Shown here one piece after another: positions 25,939 through 34,195 of a DNA stretch of 64,000 nt. The notes beneath the pieces are model-generated. The model saw only the letters and a program-made list of their open reading frames with translations. It did not search any database and was not told the origin of the DNA. This stretch comes from Mycobacterium sp. NS-7484 (GTDB taxonomy: Bacteria; Actinomycetota; Actinomycetes; Mycobacteriales; Mycobacteriaceae): NCBI RefSeq assembly GCF_001953975.1, contig NZ_MBEJ01000108.1:1-64000 (forward strand), written 5' to 3'. How positions within the stretch are numbered: position 1 is the first letter of the stretch; every line of letters begins with the position of its first letter. A program made the position numbers and the translations under genes.

Positions 25939-27432
25939 TCAGGCTTCACTCATCCCGTCGACGGGTTCGGGGACACCGCCCTGGCGTACGGCTTTCTCGA
26001 TGCGCTCACCGAGGTCGGTATCGACGTTGCGCCAGTACTCGAAAGCGCGTTCCAAGACGTGACCGGTGACCGCGCCGTGCAGCGCACCGGCGATCTGCTC
26101 GACCGCCGCGCTGCGTTGCGCGTCATCCCACACCTCGCGCACCATCGTGCCGGGCTGACCGAAATCGTCGTCCTCGGAATGCAGGCTGTAGGCCGCACGC
26201 AGCAGCTCGCCGTCGGTTTCCCAGCCGTCCTCGGCGGGCCCGGTGATGTCTGCGAACGAGCGACCGGTGCTGTTGGGCGCGTAGACCGCCGCGGCACCGG
26301 AGTGGTGATACGTCATCTGGCCGTCGAACATGTAGGTGTTGACGTCGACGCCATCGCGCGGCTGGTTCACCGGCAGCTGGTGGAAGTTGGTGCCGATCCG
26401 GTTGCGTTGGGCGTCGTTGTACGCGAAAGCGCGGCCCAGCAACATCTTGTCCGGCGACAGGCCGATGCCGGGCACGGTGTTGCCCGGGGAGAAGGCGGCC
26501 TGTTCGATTTCGGCAAAGAAGTTCTCCGGGTTGCGATTCAGGGTGTAGGTGCCCACCTGGATCAACGGATAGTCGGCATGCGACCAGGTCTTGGTGAGGT
26601 CGAACGGGTTGAACCGGTAGTCGGCAGCCTCGGCGTAGGGCATCACCTGCACCGAGAGTCGCCAGCTGGGATGTTCCCCGCGTTCGATGGCCTCGAACAG
26701 GTCCCGGCGGTGGAAGTCGGCGTCCTCACCGGCCAATGCCGCGGCTTCGGCGTTGGTGAGGAACTCCATGCCCTGCTCGGTGTGGAAGTGGTACTTGACC
26801 CAGAACTTCTCGCCTCCGGCGTTGACCCACATGAACGTGTGCGAGCCGTAACCGTTCATGTGCCGCCAGGTCCGCGGCAGGCCCCGCTGCCCCATCAGAT
26901 ATGTAACCTGGTGTGCCGATTCAGGATTGAGAGTCCAGAAGTCCCACTGCATCTGGCCTGAGCGCAACCCGGAATCGGGTAACCGCTTCTGGCTGCGGAT
27001 GAAGTGCGGGAACTTCATCGGATCACGCAGGAAGAAGATCGGGGTGTTGTTGCCGACGAGGTCGTAATTGCCTTCGGAGGTATAGAACTTCATCGCGTAG
27101 CCACGCACGTCGCGCCAGGTGTCCGGGCTGCCCTGCTCCCCGGCCACGGTGGAAAACCGCACCAGGAGGTCGGTTTCGGTGCCCTTCTGGAACAGTGCGG
27201 CCTTGGTGTACTGCGAGACGTCCTCGGTGACCTTCAGTACGCCGAAGGCTCCGGATCCCTTGGCGTGCGGGCTGCGCTCTGGCACGCGTTCCCGGTTGAA
27301 ATGCGCCATCTGTTCGAGAAAGTGCACATCGTGTAAGACGATGGGCCCGTTGGCGCCGACCGTCAGCGAATTGCGGTCGCTGGCAGCCGGCGCTCCGCTG
27401 CCGGTGGTCGAGCCGGTTGGGGATGCACTCAT
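25939..27432 (-). CDS. katA: Monofunctional heme catalase
   Basis: A 497-residue small-subunit catalase that splits hydrogen peroxide in the cytoplasm. The distal His is His56 in PERSPHAKGSGAFG, the distal Asn is in YDLVGNNTPIFF, and the proximal heme-ligating Tyr is in RAFAYNDAQRNRIG. The distal and proximal boxes deviate slightly from the usual sequence (PHAKGSG instead of VHAKGAG), but catalytic residues are present. GGAG lies before the ATG at 27432. It is divergent from the PAS-MarR-OsmC-hemerythrin cluster, with an inverted repeat in the shared promoter gap, suggesting common oxidant control. Confidence 0.93.
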   Translation of the reverse strand: MSASPTGSTTGSGAPAASDRNSLTVGANGPIVLHDVHFLEQMAHFNRERVPERSPHAKGSGAFGVLKVTEDVSQYTKAALFQKGTETDLLVRFSTVAGEQGSPDTWRDVRGYAMKFYTSEGNYDLVGNNTPIFFLRDPMKFPHFIRSQKRLPDSGLRSGQMQWDFWTLNPESAHQVTYLMGQRGLPRTWRHMNGYGSHTFMWVNAGGEKFWVKYHFHTEQGMEFLTNAEAAALAGEDADFHRRDLFEAIERGEHPSWRLSVQVMPYAEAADYRFNPFDLTKTWSHADYPLIQVGTYTLNRNPENFFAEIEQAAFSPGNTVPGIGLSPDKMLLGRAFAYNDAQRNRIGTNFHQLPVNQPRDGVDVNTYMFDGQMTYHHSGAAAVYAPNSTGRSFADITGPAEDGWETDGELLRAAYSLHSEDDDFGQPGTMVREVWDDAQRSAAVEQIAGALHGAVTGHVLERAFEYWRNVDTDLGERIEKAVRQGGVPEPVDGMSEA

Positions 27433-27543
27433 GTCAATCTCCGTTCAGTTGGGCTGTTCTCAGGGCTGTCAATCGGGGCGTATACCCCAAAACATCACTT
27501 CCGCCTCGTCGATCCGGTATTCGGCGTCACCATGACCACCAAT

Positions 27544-27558
27544 CTTGCATAAAGCAAG
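27544..27558. promoter_or_regulatory. Inverted repeat between catalase and PAS genes
   Basis: CTTGC-ATAAA-GCAAG is a perfect 5+5+5 inverted repeat 27 bases before the PAS gene start at 27585 and 112 bases before the divergent catalase start. A MarR-type regulator is encoded next door and is the natural candidate to bind it. Confidence 0.5.
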
Positions 27559-27584
27559 AGTTGTCGAGTGCAATACTGAAATTT

Positions 27585-28001
27585 ATGGACGAGACGATGA
27601 TCGCCACTGCACTGTTGTCCGGGCCTGATGCGATCATGGCCGCCGACCGAAACGGGTTGATCACGTTCTGGAATGGCGGCGCCGAGCGACTGTTCGGGTT
27701 TTCCGCCGAGCAAGCCGTCGGCGAGTCGCTGGACCTCATCATCCCGAAGCGGCTGCGCGCCCGGCATTGGGCCGGGTGGCACCAGGTCATGGAGACCGGG
27801 AAGAGCCGCTACGGCGACGGGGACATGCTCGCCGTGCCGGCCGTGCGGGCAGACGGCTCGACGATCTCGGTGGAGTTCGTCATCCACCCGCTGGCCGACG
27901 CCCACGGCCAACTGCTCGGTATCGCCGCCACATTGCGTGATGTCACCGCCCGTTTCGAGGAAACCCGCGAGCTGCGGCGTCAGCTTGCCGAACGCGGATG
28001 A
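27585..28001 (+). CDS. Stand-alone PAS domain protein
   Basis: A 138-residue soluble protein that is a single PAS fold: AIMAADRNGLITFWNGGAERLFGFSAEQAVGESLDLIIP, then RYGDGDMLAVPAVRADGSTISVEFVIHPLADAHGQLLGIAATLRDVTARF, ending in a short signalling helix with DVTARF. There is no kinase or output domain. PAS domains of this sequence type can hold heme or flavin, but the cofactor cannot be told. The stop overlaps the MarR start by 4 bases, so the two products are made together; the PAS protein may relay a redox or ligand signal to MarR. Confidence 0.85.
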   Translation: MDETMIATALLSGPDAIMAADRNGLITFWNGGAERLFGFSAEQAVGESLDLIIPKRLRARHWAGWHQVMETGKSRYGDGDMLAVPAVRADGSTISVEFVIHPLADAHGQLLGIAATLRDVTARFEETRELRRQLAERG

Positions 28002-28456
28002 CCAAAACCGCCGTCGACGAGTTGCTGGCCTTCGAAACGGCGACCCGCGATCTGGTCGGGGTGGCGTTGCGCAGCCTGGAACAGCTTGAGGTTTCGCTGC
28101 CACAGTTCCGGCTGCTGGCGGTGTTGCAGGAGCGGGGCCGGTCCACCTCCACGCAGTGCGCGAAGGTGCTCGGCGTGGCCGGGTCATCGGTCACCCGCCT
28201 GGCCGACCGGCTACACGCTTCAGGCCATCTGGTGCGGGTTGCCGACCCGTCGAACCGCAGAATCGTCGCCTTGGAGCTGACGCCACAGGGCCGCAAGCTG
28301 GTCAAACAGGCCGCTGTCCGGCGGCGCCGCGAGCTGAGCCGGGTCCTGGACCAGATCGACCCCGCCGAGCGGGCCACCTGCGCGGCCGTCCTCGCCACCC
28401 TGCACGAACGGTTCGATGATGGCCGCACTGAAGCGCCGACGTCGATACCGCTGTAG
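27998..28456 (+). CDS. MarR family transcriptional regulator
   Basis: A 152-residue winged-helix regulator. The helix-turn-helix is STSTQCAKVLGVAGSSVTRLADRLHASGHLVRVADPSNRRIVALELTPQGR, with the wing DPSNRR typical of MarR/OhrR. It has no Cys near the N-terminus, so it is not a one-Cys OhrR sensor; sensing may be through the coupled PAS protein. Candidate sites are at 27544-27558 and 28507-28523, that is, in front of its own unit and of the OsmC/hemerythrin unit. Confidence 0.88.
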   Translation: MTKTAVDELLAFETATRDLVGVALRSLEQLEVSLPQFRLLAVLQERGRSTSTQCAKVLGVAGSSVTRLADRLHASGHLVRVADPSNRRIVALELTPQGRKLVKQAAVRRRRELSRVLDQIDPAERATCAAVLATLHERFDDGRTEAPTSIPL

Positions 28457-28506
28457 CCATCTCGTCCTTGCCCCTGGCCATACTCCGGAGTTCGGCGTAG
28501 TTTTTC

Positions 28507-28523
28507 TACAAGTCCATATTGTA
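28507..28523. promoter_or_regulatory. TACAA-N7-TTGTA inverted repeat before OsmC
   Basis: TACAAGTCCATATTGTA lies 20 bases before the OsmC start and is flanked by T and A runs, so the whole element is an AT-rich dyad. The half-sites are those of OhrR-type MarR operators, with spacing of 7 instead of 5. The adjacent MarR gene is the likely binder. Confidence 0.5.
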
Positions 28524-28542
28524 AAAACGCGGAGGGTGGGTA

Positions 28543-28980
28543 ATGAGCATCGCCGAACGCAGCACCAGCACTGTCTGGCAAGGACCGCTCGCGTCAGGGA
28601 CGGGGCAACTGACCTCCGGCAGCGGGGCTTTGACCGGGCTCGACGTCACCTGGGCAGCCCGCACCGAGGCACCCGGCGGCAAAACCAGCCCGGAGGAACT
28701 GGCTGCGGCCGCGCACTCGTCGTGCTTTTCGATGGCGCTCGCACTGAAGCTCGGCGAGCACCAGCTGACTCCACAACGGCTCGACGTGCAGGCCACCGTA
28801 ACCCTGGACGAGGTCGACGGCCTGCCCACCATCGTCACCTCCGCTTTGACGGTCAAAGCGCAGGTCGACGGCGTCGACGGCGACGGTTTCCAGCGAATCG
28901 TCGATGAGGCCGCTGCACTGTGCCCGGTGTCCCGGTTGTTCGCCGGGGCCAAGATCAGCGTGGAAGCCGAACTCGAATGA
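28543..28980 (+). CDS. osmC: OsmC family hydroperoxide reductase
   Basis: A 145-residue cytoplasmic peroxidase of the OsmC branch of the OsmC/Ohr family. The peroxidatic Cys61 is in AAAHSSCFSMAL and the resolving Cys127 in EAAALCPVSRLF; the catalytic Arg is probably Arg14-40 region in TWAART. It should reduce organic hydroperoxides with dihydrolipoamide or thiols. It overlaps the hemerythrin gene by 4 bases and follows the MarR gene, forming a redox-defence cluster. Confidence 0.9.
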   Translation: MSIAERSTSTVWQGPLASGTGQLTSGSGALTGLDVTWAARTEAPGGKTSPEELAAAAHSSCFSMALALKLGEHQLTPQRLDVQATVTLDEVDGLPTIVTSALTVKAQVDGVDGDGFQRIVDEAAALCPVSRLFAGAKISVEAELE

Positions 28981-29456
28981 CTGTGAGCGCCACCCTCGAA
29001 GGCGAACACCGCACGATCGACGAGGGCATTCTCGCCTTCCTTCGCTCCGACGCGGCGACGGTGACCTCCGAGCAGCGCACCGGCCTGCTGGATGCCATCG
29101 CGCTGCTCCGGCGTCACATCTACATCGAAGAGGAGTACCTGTTTCCGCCGCTACGCGCAGCCGGTCTGTTCGGTCCGGTGATGGTGATGGTGCACGAACA
29201 CGGATTGATGTGGCCCCTTCTCGACAAGCTCGAGCGGCTGGTTGTCGACGACAAAGACGCCGACACCGCCGCGCAGGTGTGCCGAGACCTGTTGGAACAG
29301 CTCAACTCTCACAACATGAAGGAAGAGCGGATCCTCTACCCTCAGGCCGACGGCACCCTGCCACAGGGTGACCTCGACGAACTGGCCGAGTTGTTCAGCG
29401 CCGCCGCCCTTCCCGAGGGTTGGGTCTGCGGAGGCGTGGCCGCTACTTCGGAGTGA
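28977..29456 (+). CDS. Hemerythrin HHE domain protein
   Basis: A 159-residue four-helix protein with the di-iron ligand set in order: His11 (LEGEHRTID), His47/Glu51 (RRHIYIEEE), His75 (MVHEHGLM), His112/Glu116 (NSHNMKEER). It should bind O2, NO or act in iron/oxidant sensing. The start lies within the OsmC stop codon (ATGA). Hemerythrin-like proteins in mycobacteria have been linked to SigF-type peroxide responses. Its 3' end overlaps the convergent LGFP lipoprotein gene by 14 bases. Confidence 0.88.
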   Translation: MTVSATLEGEHRTIDEGILAFLRSDAATVTSEQRTGLLDAIALLRRHIYIEEEYLFPPLRAAGLFGPVMVMVHEHGLMWPLLDKLERLVVDDKDADTAAQVCRDLLEQLNSHNMKEERILYPQADGTLPQGDLDELAELFSAAALPEGWVCGGVAATSE

Positions 29457-30057
29457 CGGTCTCGGCGAACATGCCGCCGCCCTTGTTCAGCCAGCTGATG
29501 CTGCCGTGCTGGAACTCGGTGACCCAGCCACCGTTGGTGGCATCCGGACCGCCGCCCGTCTCGTCCTCATCTTCCGTGGGGAAACCCAACTTTCCTGCGG
29601 GGCCGCCATTTTCGTTGTACACCCGCAAGATCTCACCCTGCACCACGTGGGCACCCGTGGAGGGTGAGGAGAAGATGGTGCCGTTGGCGAAGGCCTGCAC
29701 CGTGCCGTCTCCGACCTTCTCCGGTTGCGCCGTCGGGGCACCCAACGTGGCCTCACCGCCGGCTTCGGAATAGGCCTTGGCGACCGGAGCGTCGAGCGTC
29801 ACCTCACCGACACCGGGAGCGTTGATCGTGGTGGGTGCGCCTTCGACGGCGGAGGAGACCGCGGTCGAGGCCGAGCTGGCCCCGGATTTCACCGCACTCG
29901 TGCCGGCGTCGACCGCCGAGGAGGCGGCACTCGTCGCACTCGACAAGGCGTCCCTGGTTTGGTCCTTGGCTTCTTCAGAGCATGCAACGGCAGCCGCGCC
30001 GGCGATGGCGAAAGCTGCAGCGAGCACACCTGTGCGTTTGATCAGCTTTGGGTTCAT
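29443..30057 (-). CDS. LGFP-repeat lipoprotein
   Basis: A 204-residue exported protein. The signal sequence ends in a lipobox-like AAVAC (Cys at about residue 26), so it is probably lipid-anchored. A Ser/Ala-rich stalk (about 35-70) follows, then a globular part with LGAPTAQPEKVGDGTVQAF and KLGFPTEDE, the LGFP repeat thought to bind cell-wall components. The ATG at 30057 is chosen over a longer upstream start. It would sit on the outer face of the membrane. Confidence 0.82.
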   Translation of the reverse strand: MNPKLIKRTGVLAAAFAIAGAAAVACSEEAKDQTRDALSSATSAASSAVDAGTSAVKSGASSASTAVSSAVEGAPTTINAPGVGEVTLDAPVAKAYSEAGGEATLGAPTAQPEKVGDGTVQAFANGTIFSSPSTGAHVVQGEILRVYNENGGPAGKLGFPTEDEDETGGGPDATNGGWVTEFQHGSISWLNKGGGMFAETVTPK

Positions 30058-30123
30058 TTCCCGAACGTAACACCGGGGACAAGGACGCGTCAGCGAATAC
30101 CGCGATACCGGTATGTCCATCTA

Positions 30124-30324
30124 TTAGGATTCTTCGCCCGATTTGCCGCGCAGCGAGCGCACCGCCGCCACCACCACCGACACCCCGACACTCAACGCGA
30201 ACACCGCCACCACCAGGTGCCGGACGCCGTCGGCGGCGACGAACGCCCACACCTGCAGACCCCCGGCGACCAGCGCCAGGGCGCCGAACATCAGCCCGGC
30301 GAATGCGAGACGACGGCCTGTCAT
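30124..30324 (-). CDS. Small two-TM membrane protein
   Basis: A 66-residue protein with two hydrophobic helices (about residues 6-28 and 35-55) and a basic/acidic tail (RSLRGKSGEES). No conserved motif is visible. It stands alone between an LGFP lipoprotein and a GNAT-like gene and begins with an ATG at 30324. Confidence 0.55.
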   Translation of the reverse strand: MTGRRLAFAGLMFGALALVAGGLQVWAFVAADGVRHLVVAVFALSVGVSVVVAAVRSLRGKSGEES

Positions 30325-30412
30325 GTCCGCAGTGTAGGCAGGTGTATCTCCATGGGAATGAGCCGGTTTCGAGGGCCGTGGTTATCGTGGAGTAAGGCGA
30401 ATGGAGGCCCAC

Positions 30413-30721
30413 ATGAGTTCCGAGACGCACCTCGACCGCACCGGTGCCGCGACCGCCGTGACCGAACACGCCGACCGGTTCACCATCGAGGTCGAGGGCA
30501 AAACGGTGGGACTCGCCGATTTCCACGATCGCGACGGCCGCCGCATCTTTCCGCACACCGAGGTCAATCCGCAGTACCGCGGCCGTGGCCTGGCCACGAT
30601 ACTGATCGCCGAAGCGTTGCGTTCGACGCGCTCCGCGGGCCTGCGGATCGTGCCGACGTGCTGGGCGGTGGCCGAGTACATCGATGCCCATCCGGAGTAT
30701 GCCGACATCACCGACCGGTGA
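30413..30721 (+). CDS. GNAT-like N-acetyltransferase (YidJ/YjdJ type)
   Basis: A 102-residue short acetyltransferase. The acetyl-CoA motif is HTEVNPQYRGRGLATILIAEAL, followed by PTCWAVAEYIDAHPEY, the ending typical of the small Gcn5-like proteins (COG2388). GGAGG lies 5 bases before the ATG at 30413. The substrate is unknown. Confidence 0.85.
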   Translation: MSSETHLDRTGAATAVTEHADRFTIEVEGKTVGLADFHDRDGRRIFPHTEVNPQYRGRGLATILIAEALRSTRSAGLRIVPTCWAVAEYIDAHPEYADITDR

Positions 30722-30727
30722 GTGCGC

Positions 30728-31870
30728 TTAGGCCTGTGGTGTGACCAGGTACTTCTCCCCGGTGGCCTTCTGCAGATAACTGTGGAAGGCCTCCGGTTCG
30801 AGCATGCCGGCCAATGAGACCTCTTGGGTGTAGGTGCTCGCGAACGTCGTGGTGAGTTCCGCACCGACCCGGGCCCGCAGCCGGGCGATGGTCTCCGGGC
30901 CGGCGCCGGCCAGAAACGGGGTCAGCAGCCAGCCGCCCACACCCCAGGCCATCCCGAAGTTTCGGGTCAGCACAGTCGGGCTCGTATCGAGGCTGCCGTA
31001 GATGTACACCTGTTTGTGGACGCTCGACCCGTAGCGGGAGTACTGCGCGGCGGTCGCGTTGGCGGCCCGCTCCATGCCGTTGAGGATCTGACCGGCTAAC
31101 GTGCCGCCACCGGTGGCGTCGAACGCCAGCGTCGCCGACGTCGCTTTCAGCGCCTCGACGAGATCCTTCTCGAACGACGGTGACGACGAGTTGCAGACAT
31201 ATGTGGCGCCCAGACCGCGCAGGATCCCTTCCTGCTCCGGCTTGCGGACGATGTTGACCAATGGCACCCCGTCGGCCAAGCAGGCTTTGACGAGCATCTG
31301 ACCGAGGTTCGATGCCGCGGCAGTGTGCACCAGAGCCGAATGTCCTTCGCGGCGCATGGTTTCCAGCATGCCCAGCGCCGTGAGCGGGTTGACGAACGAC
31401 GAGGCGCCGTCCTTGGCCGTCGCGCCCTCGGGCAGCACCAGACATGCCTCGGCCTTGACCACCCGGTACTGCGCGTACATCGCGCCGCCGGCGATTCCCA
31501 CTGTGTTGCCGAGGAGCGCCTGCGCCTGCGGCGACTCCCCCGCCGCCACCACCGTGCCCGCGCCTTCGTTGCCCACCGGCAGCGAGATGCCGACGCGGGC
31601 CGCCAGCCCGGCCAGCGCCCCGTCGCGCAGCGGTGCGGTGACGACGGGCCGATCCGGTGTGCCCGTGACCGTAGCCGCCGACATGTCGGCGGAGCTGGGA
31701 ATCAGCAGACCCAAATCCGACGGGTTGATCGGCGCGGCTTCGACCCGAACCACCACTTCATCGGCGCTCGGTGTCGGCACTGCCACCTCATGCAGTGACA
31801 GCTCCAGCGTGCCGTCCTCGGTCACCAATGACCGCAGTTCCAGAGCCGTCTTGGGCAGTGCCTCAGTCAT
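30728..31870 (-). CDS. MDR-type NADPH:quinone/enoyl-CoA reductase
   Basis: A 380-residue zinc-independent medium-chain dehydrogenase/reductase. It has the GroES-like N-terminal fold (VRVEAAPINPSDLGLLI) and a Rossmann cofactor domain; in place of a GxGxxG motif it reads VHTAAASNLGQMLVKAC and then LVNIVRKPEQ, typical of the AST/quinone-oxidoreductase subgroup that uses NADPH. No zinc-binding cysteines are seen. The substrate is unknown. Confidence 0.82.
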   Translation of the reverse strand: MTEALPKTALELRSLVTEDGTLELSLHEVAVPTPSADEVVVRVEAAPINPSDLGLLIPSSADMSAATVTGTPDRPVVTAPLRDGALAGLAARVGISLPVGNEGAGTVVAAGESPQAQALLGNTVGIAGGAMYAQYRVVKAEACLVLPEGATAKDGASSFVNPLTALGMLETMRREGHSALVHTAAASNLGQMLVKACLADGVPLVNIVRKPEQEGILRGLGATYVCNSSSPSFEKDLVEALKATSATLAFDATGGGTLAGQILNGMERAANATAAQYSRYGSSVHKQVYIYGSLDTSPTVLTRNFGMAWGVGGWLLTPFLAGAGPETIARLRARVGAELTTTFASTYTQEVSLAGMLEPEAFHSYLQKATGEKYLVTPQA

Positions 31871-31917
31871 GTCTGAACACTACGTCGCCATACCGGGCTT
31901 GTGTGGGGGCGAGCAGA

Positions 31918-32550
31918 CTAAAGCTTGCCGGCAACGAAATCAGCTGCCTGCGCGACCTTTCCGGACTGCACATAGGAGACGTGCGCGCCCATGTCCCAGC
32001 CGCCTTCCCAACAGATCGGGTCGCCTTGGTTGCACTGGGCGATGGAGTTGGCCGTGTACTGCGGTGCCAGCACAGGCAGCGTCTGCCCGGCGGCCAGAAG
32101 ACCCGAGAAGCTGGTGAGCGGTGTACCGAACAGCGCGGTGGCCGCCACATGGTCAGCGACCTGAGGAGACGCCTCGTTGGTGGCCTTTTCGATGACCGCC
32201 GCGCCCTGTGAGTAGCCACCGAGCACCAGTTTCGTGTTCGGACAGCTAGCCGCGACGGACTCGATGAGGGACCGTGCGGCGTCAGTGCCGGCCGGAGTGC
32301 TGACGTTGAAGTCGTTGGTGGCCGGATAGTCGACCGCCGCGGCGTCGACGGTGCGCGGCGCCACCCGAGCCCGCAGATCGTCGACGAACGGGCCGCCGAC
32401 ACTGCCCAATCCGGGCGGCTCGTTGGTGCCGCGCGCGAACACCACCTCCACGTCAGGACACGGCGCCGCGGTGGCGGGAGCGGAGGTGACCATCGGAGCG
32501 GCAACGGCCAATGCCGCAAACGTCAAGATCAAAGCAAGCTTGCTCGTCAT
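31918..32550 (-). CDS. Secreted cutinase-family esterase
   Basis: A 210-residue exported serine esterase. A signal peptide ends near ATAAPCPD. The catalytic Ser is in GGYSQGAAVIE; the family's Asp is in QGDPICWEGG and the His in MGAHVSY. Four Cys give the two conserved disulfides (PCPD with SCPN, QCNQ with PICW). Relatives in mycobacteria (Culp proteins) hydrolyse fatty esters. Confidence 0.92.
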   Translation of the reverse strand: MTSKLALILTFAALAVAAPMVTSAPATAAPCPDVEVVFARGTNEPPGLGSVGGPFVDDLRARVAPRTVDAAAVDYPATNDFNVSTPAGTDAARSLIESVAASCPNTKLVLGGYSQGAAVIEKATNEASPQVADHVAATALFGTPLTSFSGLLAAGQTLPVLAPQYTANSIAQCNQGDPICWEGGWDMGAHVSYVQSGKVAQAADFVAGKL

Positions 32551-32637
32551 ACCGATCGATCGTAGGACCGTGCGGACCGTTCCCCGATAGGTGCGACTCC
32601 TTCGTCACCGCTTACCGCACCGTCGAGCCCACATTCG

Positions 32638-33012
32638 TCAGCAACACGGCCGCCTCGTTGGGTAAGGAAACGCCCGGTAGAGCAGGCGAGAACGCGGTAT
32701 GACGAGGGTCGCGGCCTCGGCCTTGCTCACCACCCGCGGGTTGCCGAGCGCGACAGCCCGTCCACGCTTGCGCAGCATCGTGGGTCCGCCGGCCAGCAGG
32801 TTCTTCAACCAGTCCGACTGCAGGCCGTAACCGACGAGGATGGCGTAGCCATCATGGGTCTTGAATGCCAGGAGGGGCGTTCGATATCGCTTACCCGACT
32901 TCCGCCCGACGTGCTCGAGCGTCCCGAGGTTCGGAAGCCACGGTGTGATCGTGCGAGCCGCCGGATTGGTGACCCGCTTGTTGAACTCTGCGATTCGACG
33001 AGGCACACGCAT
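32638..33012 (-). CDS. Ddn-like F420-dependent nitroreductase family protein, frameshifted near the 3' end
   Basis: A 124-residue protein of the deazaflavin (F420)-dependent Ddn family: EHVGRKSGKRYRTPLLAF and a conserved SDWLKNLLAGG loop. The last residues (YPTRRPCC) do not look like the family, but one base added near 32676-32682 opens another frame reading LPNEAAVLLTNVGSTVR to a TAA at 32613-32615, a normal family ending. So the gene appears to have lost one base close to its end. The N-terminal part is intact and the catalytic core may still fold. A paralog lies at 35992. Confidence 0.75.
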   Translation of the reverse strand: MRVPRRIAEFNKRVTNPAARTITPWLPNLGTLEHVGRKSGKRYRTPLLAFKTHDGYAILVGYGLQSDWLKNLLAGGPTMLRKRGRAVALGNPRVVSKAEAATLVIPRSRLLYRAFPYPTRRPCC

Positions 33013-33102
33013 TCTGGGAGTCTAGGTATTGATGGAGCCTTTCAAGGCCCAACAACCGATCGCGTGTTCGGTGTGAATACTTCGTCTAACTGCAAGAACA
33101 TC
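33013..33102. other. Short gap upstream of the Ddn-like gene
   Basis: Ninety bases of promoter sequence for the minus-strand Ddn-like gene. They lie between that gene and the displaced tRNA half and carry no further feature I can support. Confidence 0.4.
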
Positions 33103-33147
33103 GGTGCCCCCAGTCGGACTCGAACCGACACTTGGCGGATTTTAAGT
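33103..33147 (-). repeat. Displaced 3' half of tRNA-Leu(UAA): island attachment site
   Basis: Read on the minus strand this segment is the 3' half of a tRNA: anticodon loop and 3' anticodon stem (ACTTAAAATCCGC), a variable region, a T-arm with GTCGG paired to CCGAC, and the acceptor strand GGGGGCACC. The 5' half is absent. The acceptor end and anticodon part match the intact tRNA at 35698-35771, while the T-arm differs in both strands of the stem. That fits a host tRNA end displaced by integration. Confidence 0.85.
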
Positions 33148-33247
33148 AAGCGCAGTCAACAGAGGTGATGTGCAGTCGTTGTACCACAACAGCTTTCAAC
33201 AACAGAGGTCACAGTCTCGACCCGAGAGGGAACACTTTAGACGAGCT
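33148..33247. other. Island edge, non-coding
   Basis: The 100 bases between the displaced tRNA half and the end of the DUF6602-like gene. A short plus-strand frame begins here but has no convincing ribosome binding site or coding character. I see no other element. Confidence 0.4.
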
Positions 33248-34195
33248 TTAGTACGACCATGGTTCGTGATTCCGGTATCCAAGAGCGATCTTCGGCGTAG
33301 CCACGTCGGCCAGTTTGTATGGCCCCGACCCCATATTGAGGCCGCCAGTGGTCTCTACGGTCTTCGTGATGCGAAGACCGGCTGCGAGCGGCTTCAGAGA
33401 GGAATCATTAAGCGCCAACATATTCCATAGTGAACCGATAAAATTAGTCAGAGGTGACAAGTTCGTTTGTTCGTAGTCATGCTTCATGCCCGACATGACA
33501 AGAGATTGGGCTTCAGCACTGCCACTGAACGCTAACCGGAATTCTTCCGACCAAACGGATCCCCTCATAAATTTTTCAGGCAATACCGCGGTTGTTCGGC
33601 TCCAAGTTGCCAAATCTGCGACACATAATAGGTCGAGCCCTTCACGGGGCGACTTGACAAGATCCCGATCAAATTCATTGGTAATTGCTTTGACGTTCTC
33701 TTTCGGAGTGCTGCCGGGGGCCTTCCAGTCATGCGATTCGCTGAGCAGCCCAAAGAAGACCGGCGGGATCAAGCATGCATGGAGAGTCGCTTCACGTAAC
33801 TTCATGCCGCGCCGGAGGGCTATTCCTTCTTTGTACGCCTCCTCGATGTCTTTCCTTCCGACCGTTCGCCTCACACTGAAAGCGGCAGCTATGCCGGACG
33901 CAAGAATGTAGTTTTTCTTGCGTAGCTTCTCCGGATAGTGGGGGTGATAAACGAGGATGTCTGTTTCCTTCGGGAGCGCCGTACCGTCTTCGTTTTCGAG
34001 CAAGATGTACTTCCGCTTGTCGACCTCGTACTGCGGTGGCAGCCACTCCGTAAGCACGCCGTCCCAAAGTGACTCGACAACGTGCCCGGTCTCCTGCGTG
34101 CGCCCCGACGTGCGGGCCATCTCTTGCTCGCGCTCGTAATCCCTAACGATGGACTCGTTCACGTCTGCAAGCCACTCGTGGTGCTTATGGATCAT
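33248..34195 (-). CDS. DUF6602-like island protein, possible degenerate nuclease fold
   Basis: A 315-residue soluble protein with codon use and base composition unlike the surrounding chromosome. The opening (HEWLADVNESIVRDYEREQEMARTSGRTQETGHVVESLW) and LPPQYEV-KETDILVYHPHYPEKL followed by ILASGIAAAFSVRRTV fits the DUF6602 group as I remember it. In relatives the D-I-L-I-Y ... E-V-K run resembles a PD-(D/E)XK nuclease core; here the E-V-K position reads S-V-R, so cleavage activity is doubtful. Such genes are often found in integrated islands and near defence genes. No partner gene overlaps it. The family call is tentative. Confidence 0.5.
   Translation of the reverse strand: MIHKHHEWLADVNESIVRDYEREQEMARTSGRTQETGHVVESLWDGVLTEWLPPQYEVDKRKYILLENEDGTALPKETDILVYHPHYPEKLRKKNYILASGIAAAFSVRRTVGRKDIEEAYKEGIALRRGMKLREATLHACLIPPVFFGLLSESHDWKAPGSTPKENVKAITNEFDRDLVKSPREGLDLLCVADLATWSRTTAVLPEKFMRGSVWSEEFRLAFSGSAEAQSLVMSGMKHDYEQTNLSPLTNFIGSLWNMLALNDSSLKPLAAGLRITKTVETTGGLNMGSGPYKLADVATPKIALGYRNHEPWSY

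Noticed and set aside
33170..33430. An 86-codon plus-strand frame at the island edge
   Set aside because: It overlaps the 3' part of the DUF6602-like gene, has no ribosome binding site, and has no recognisable composition or domain.
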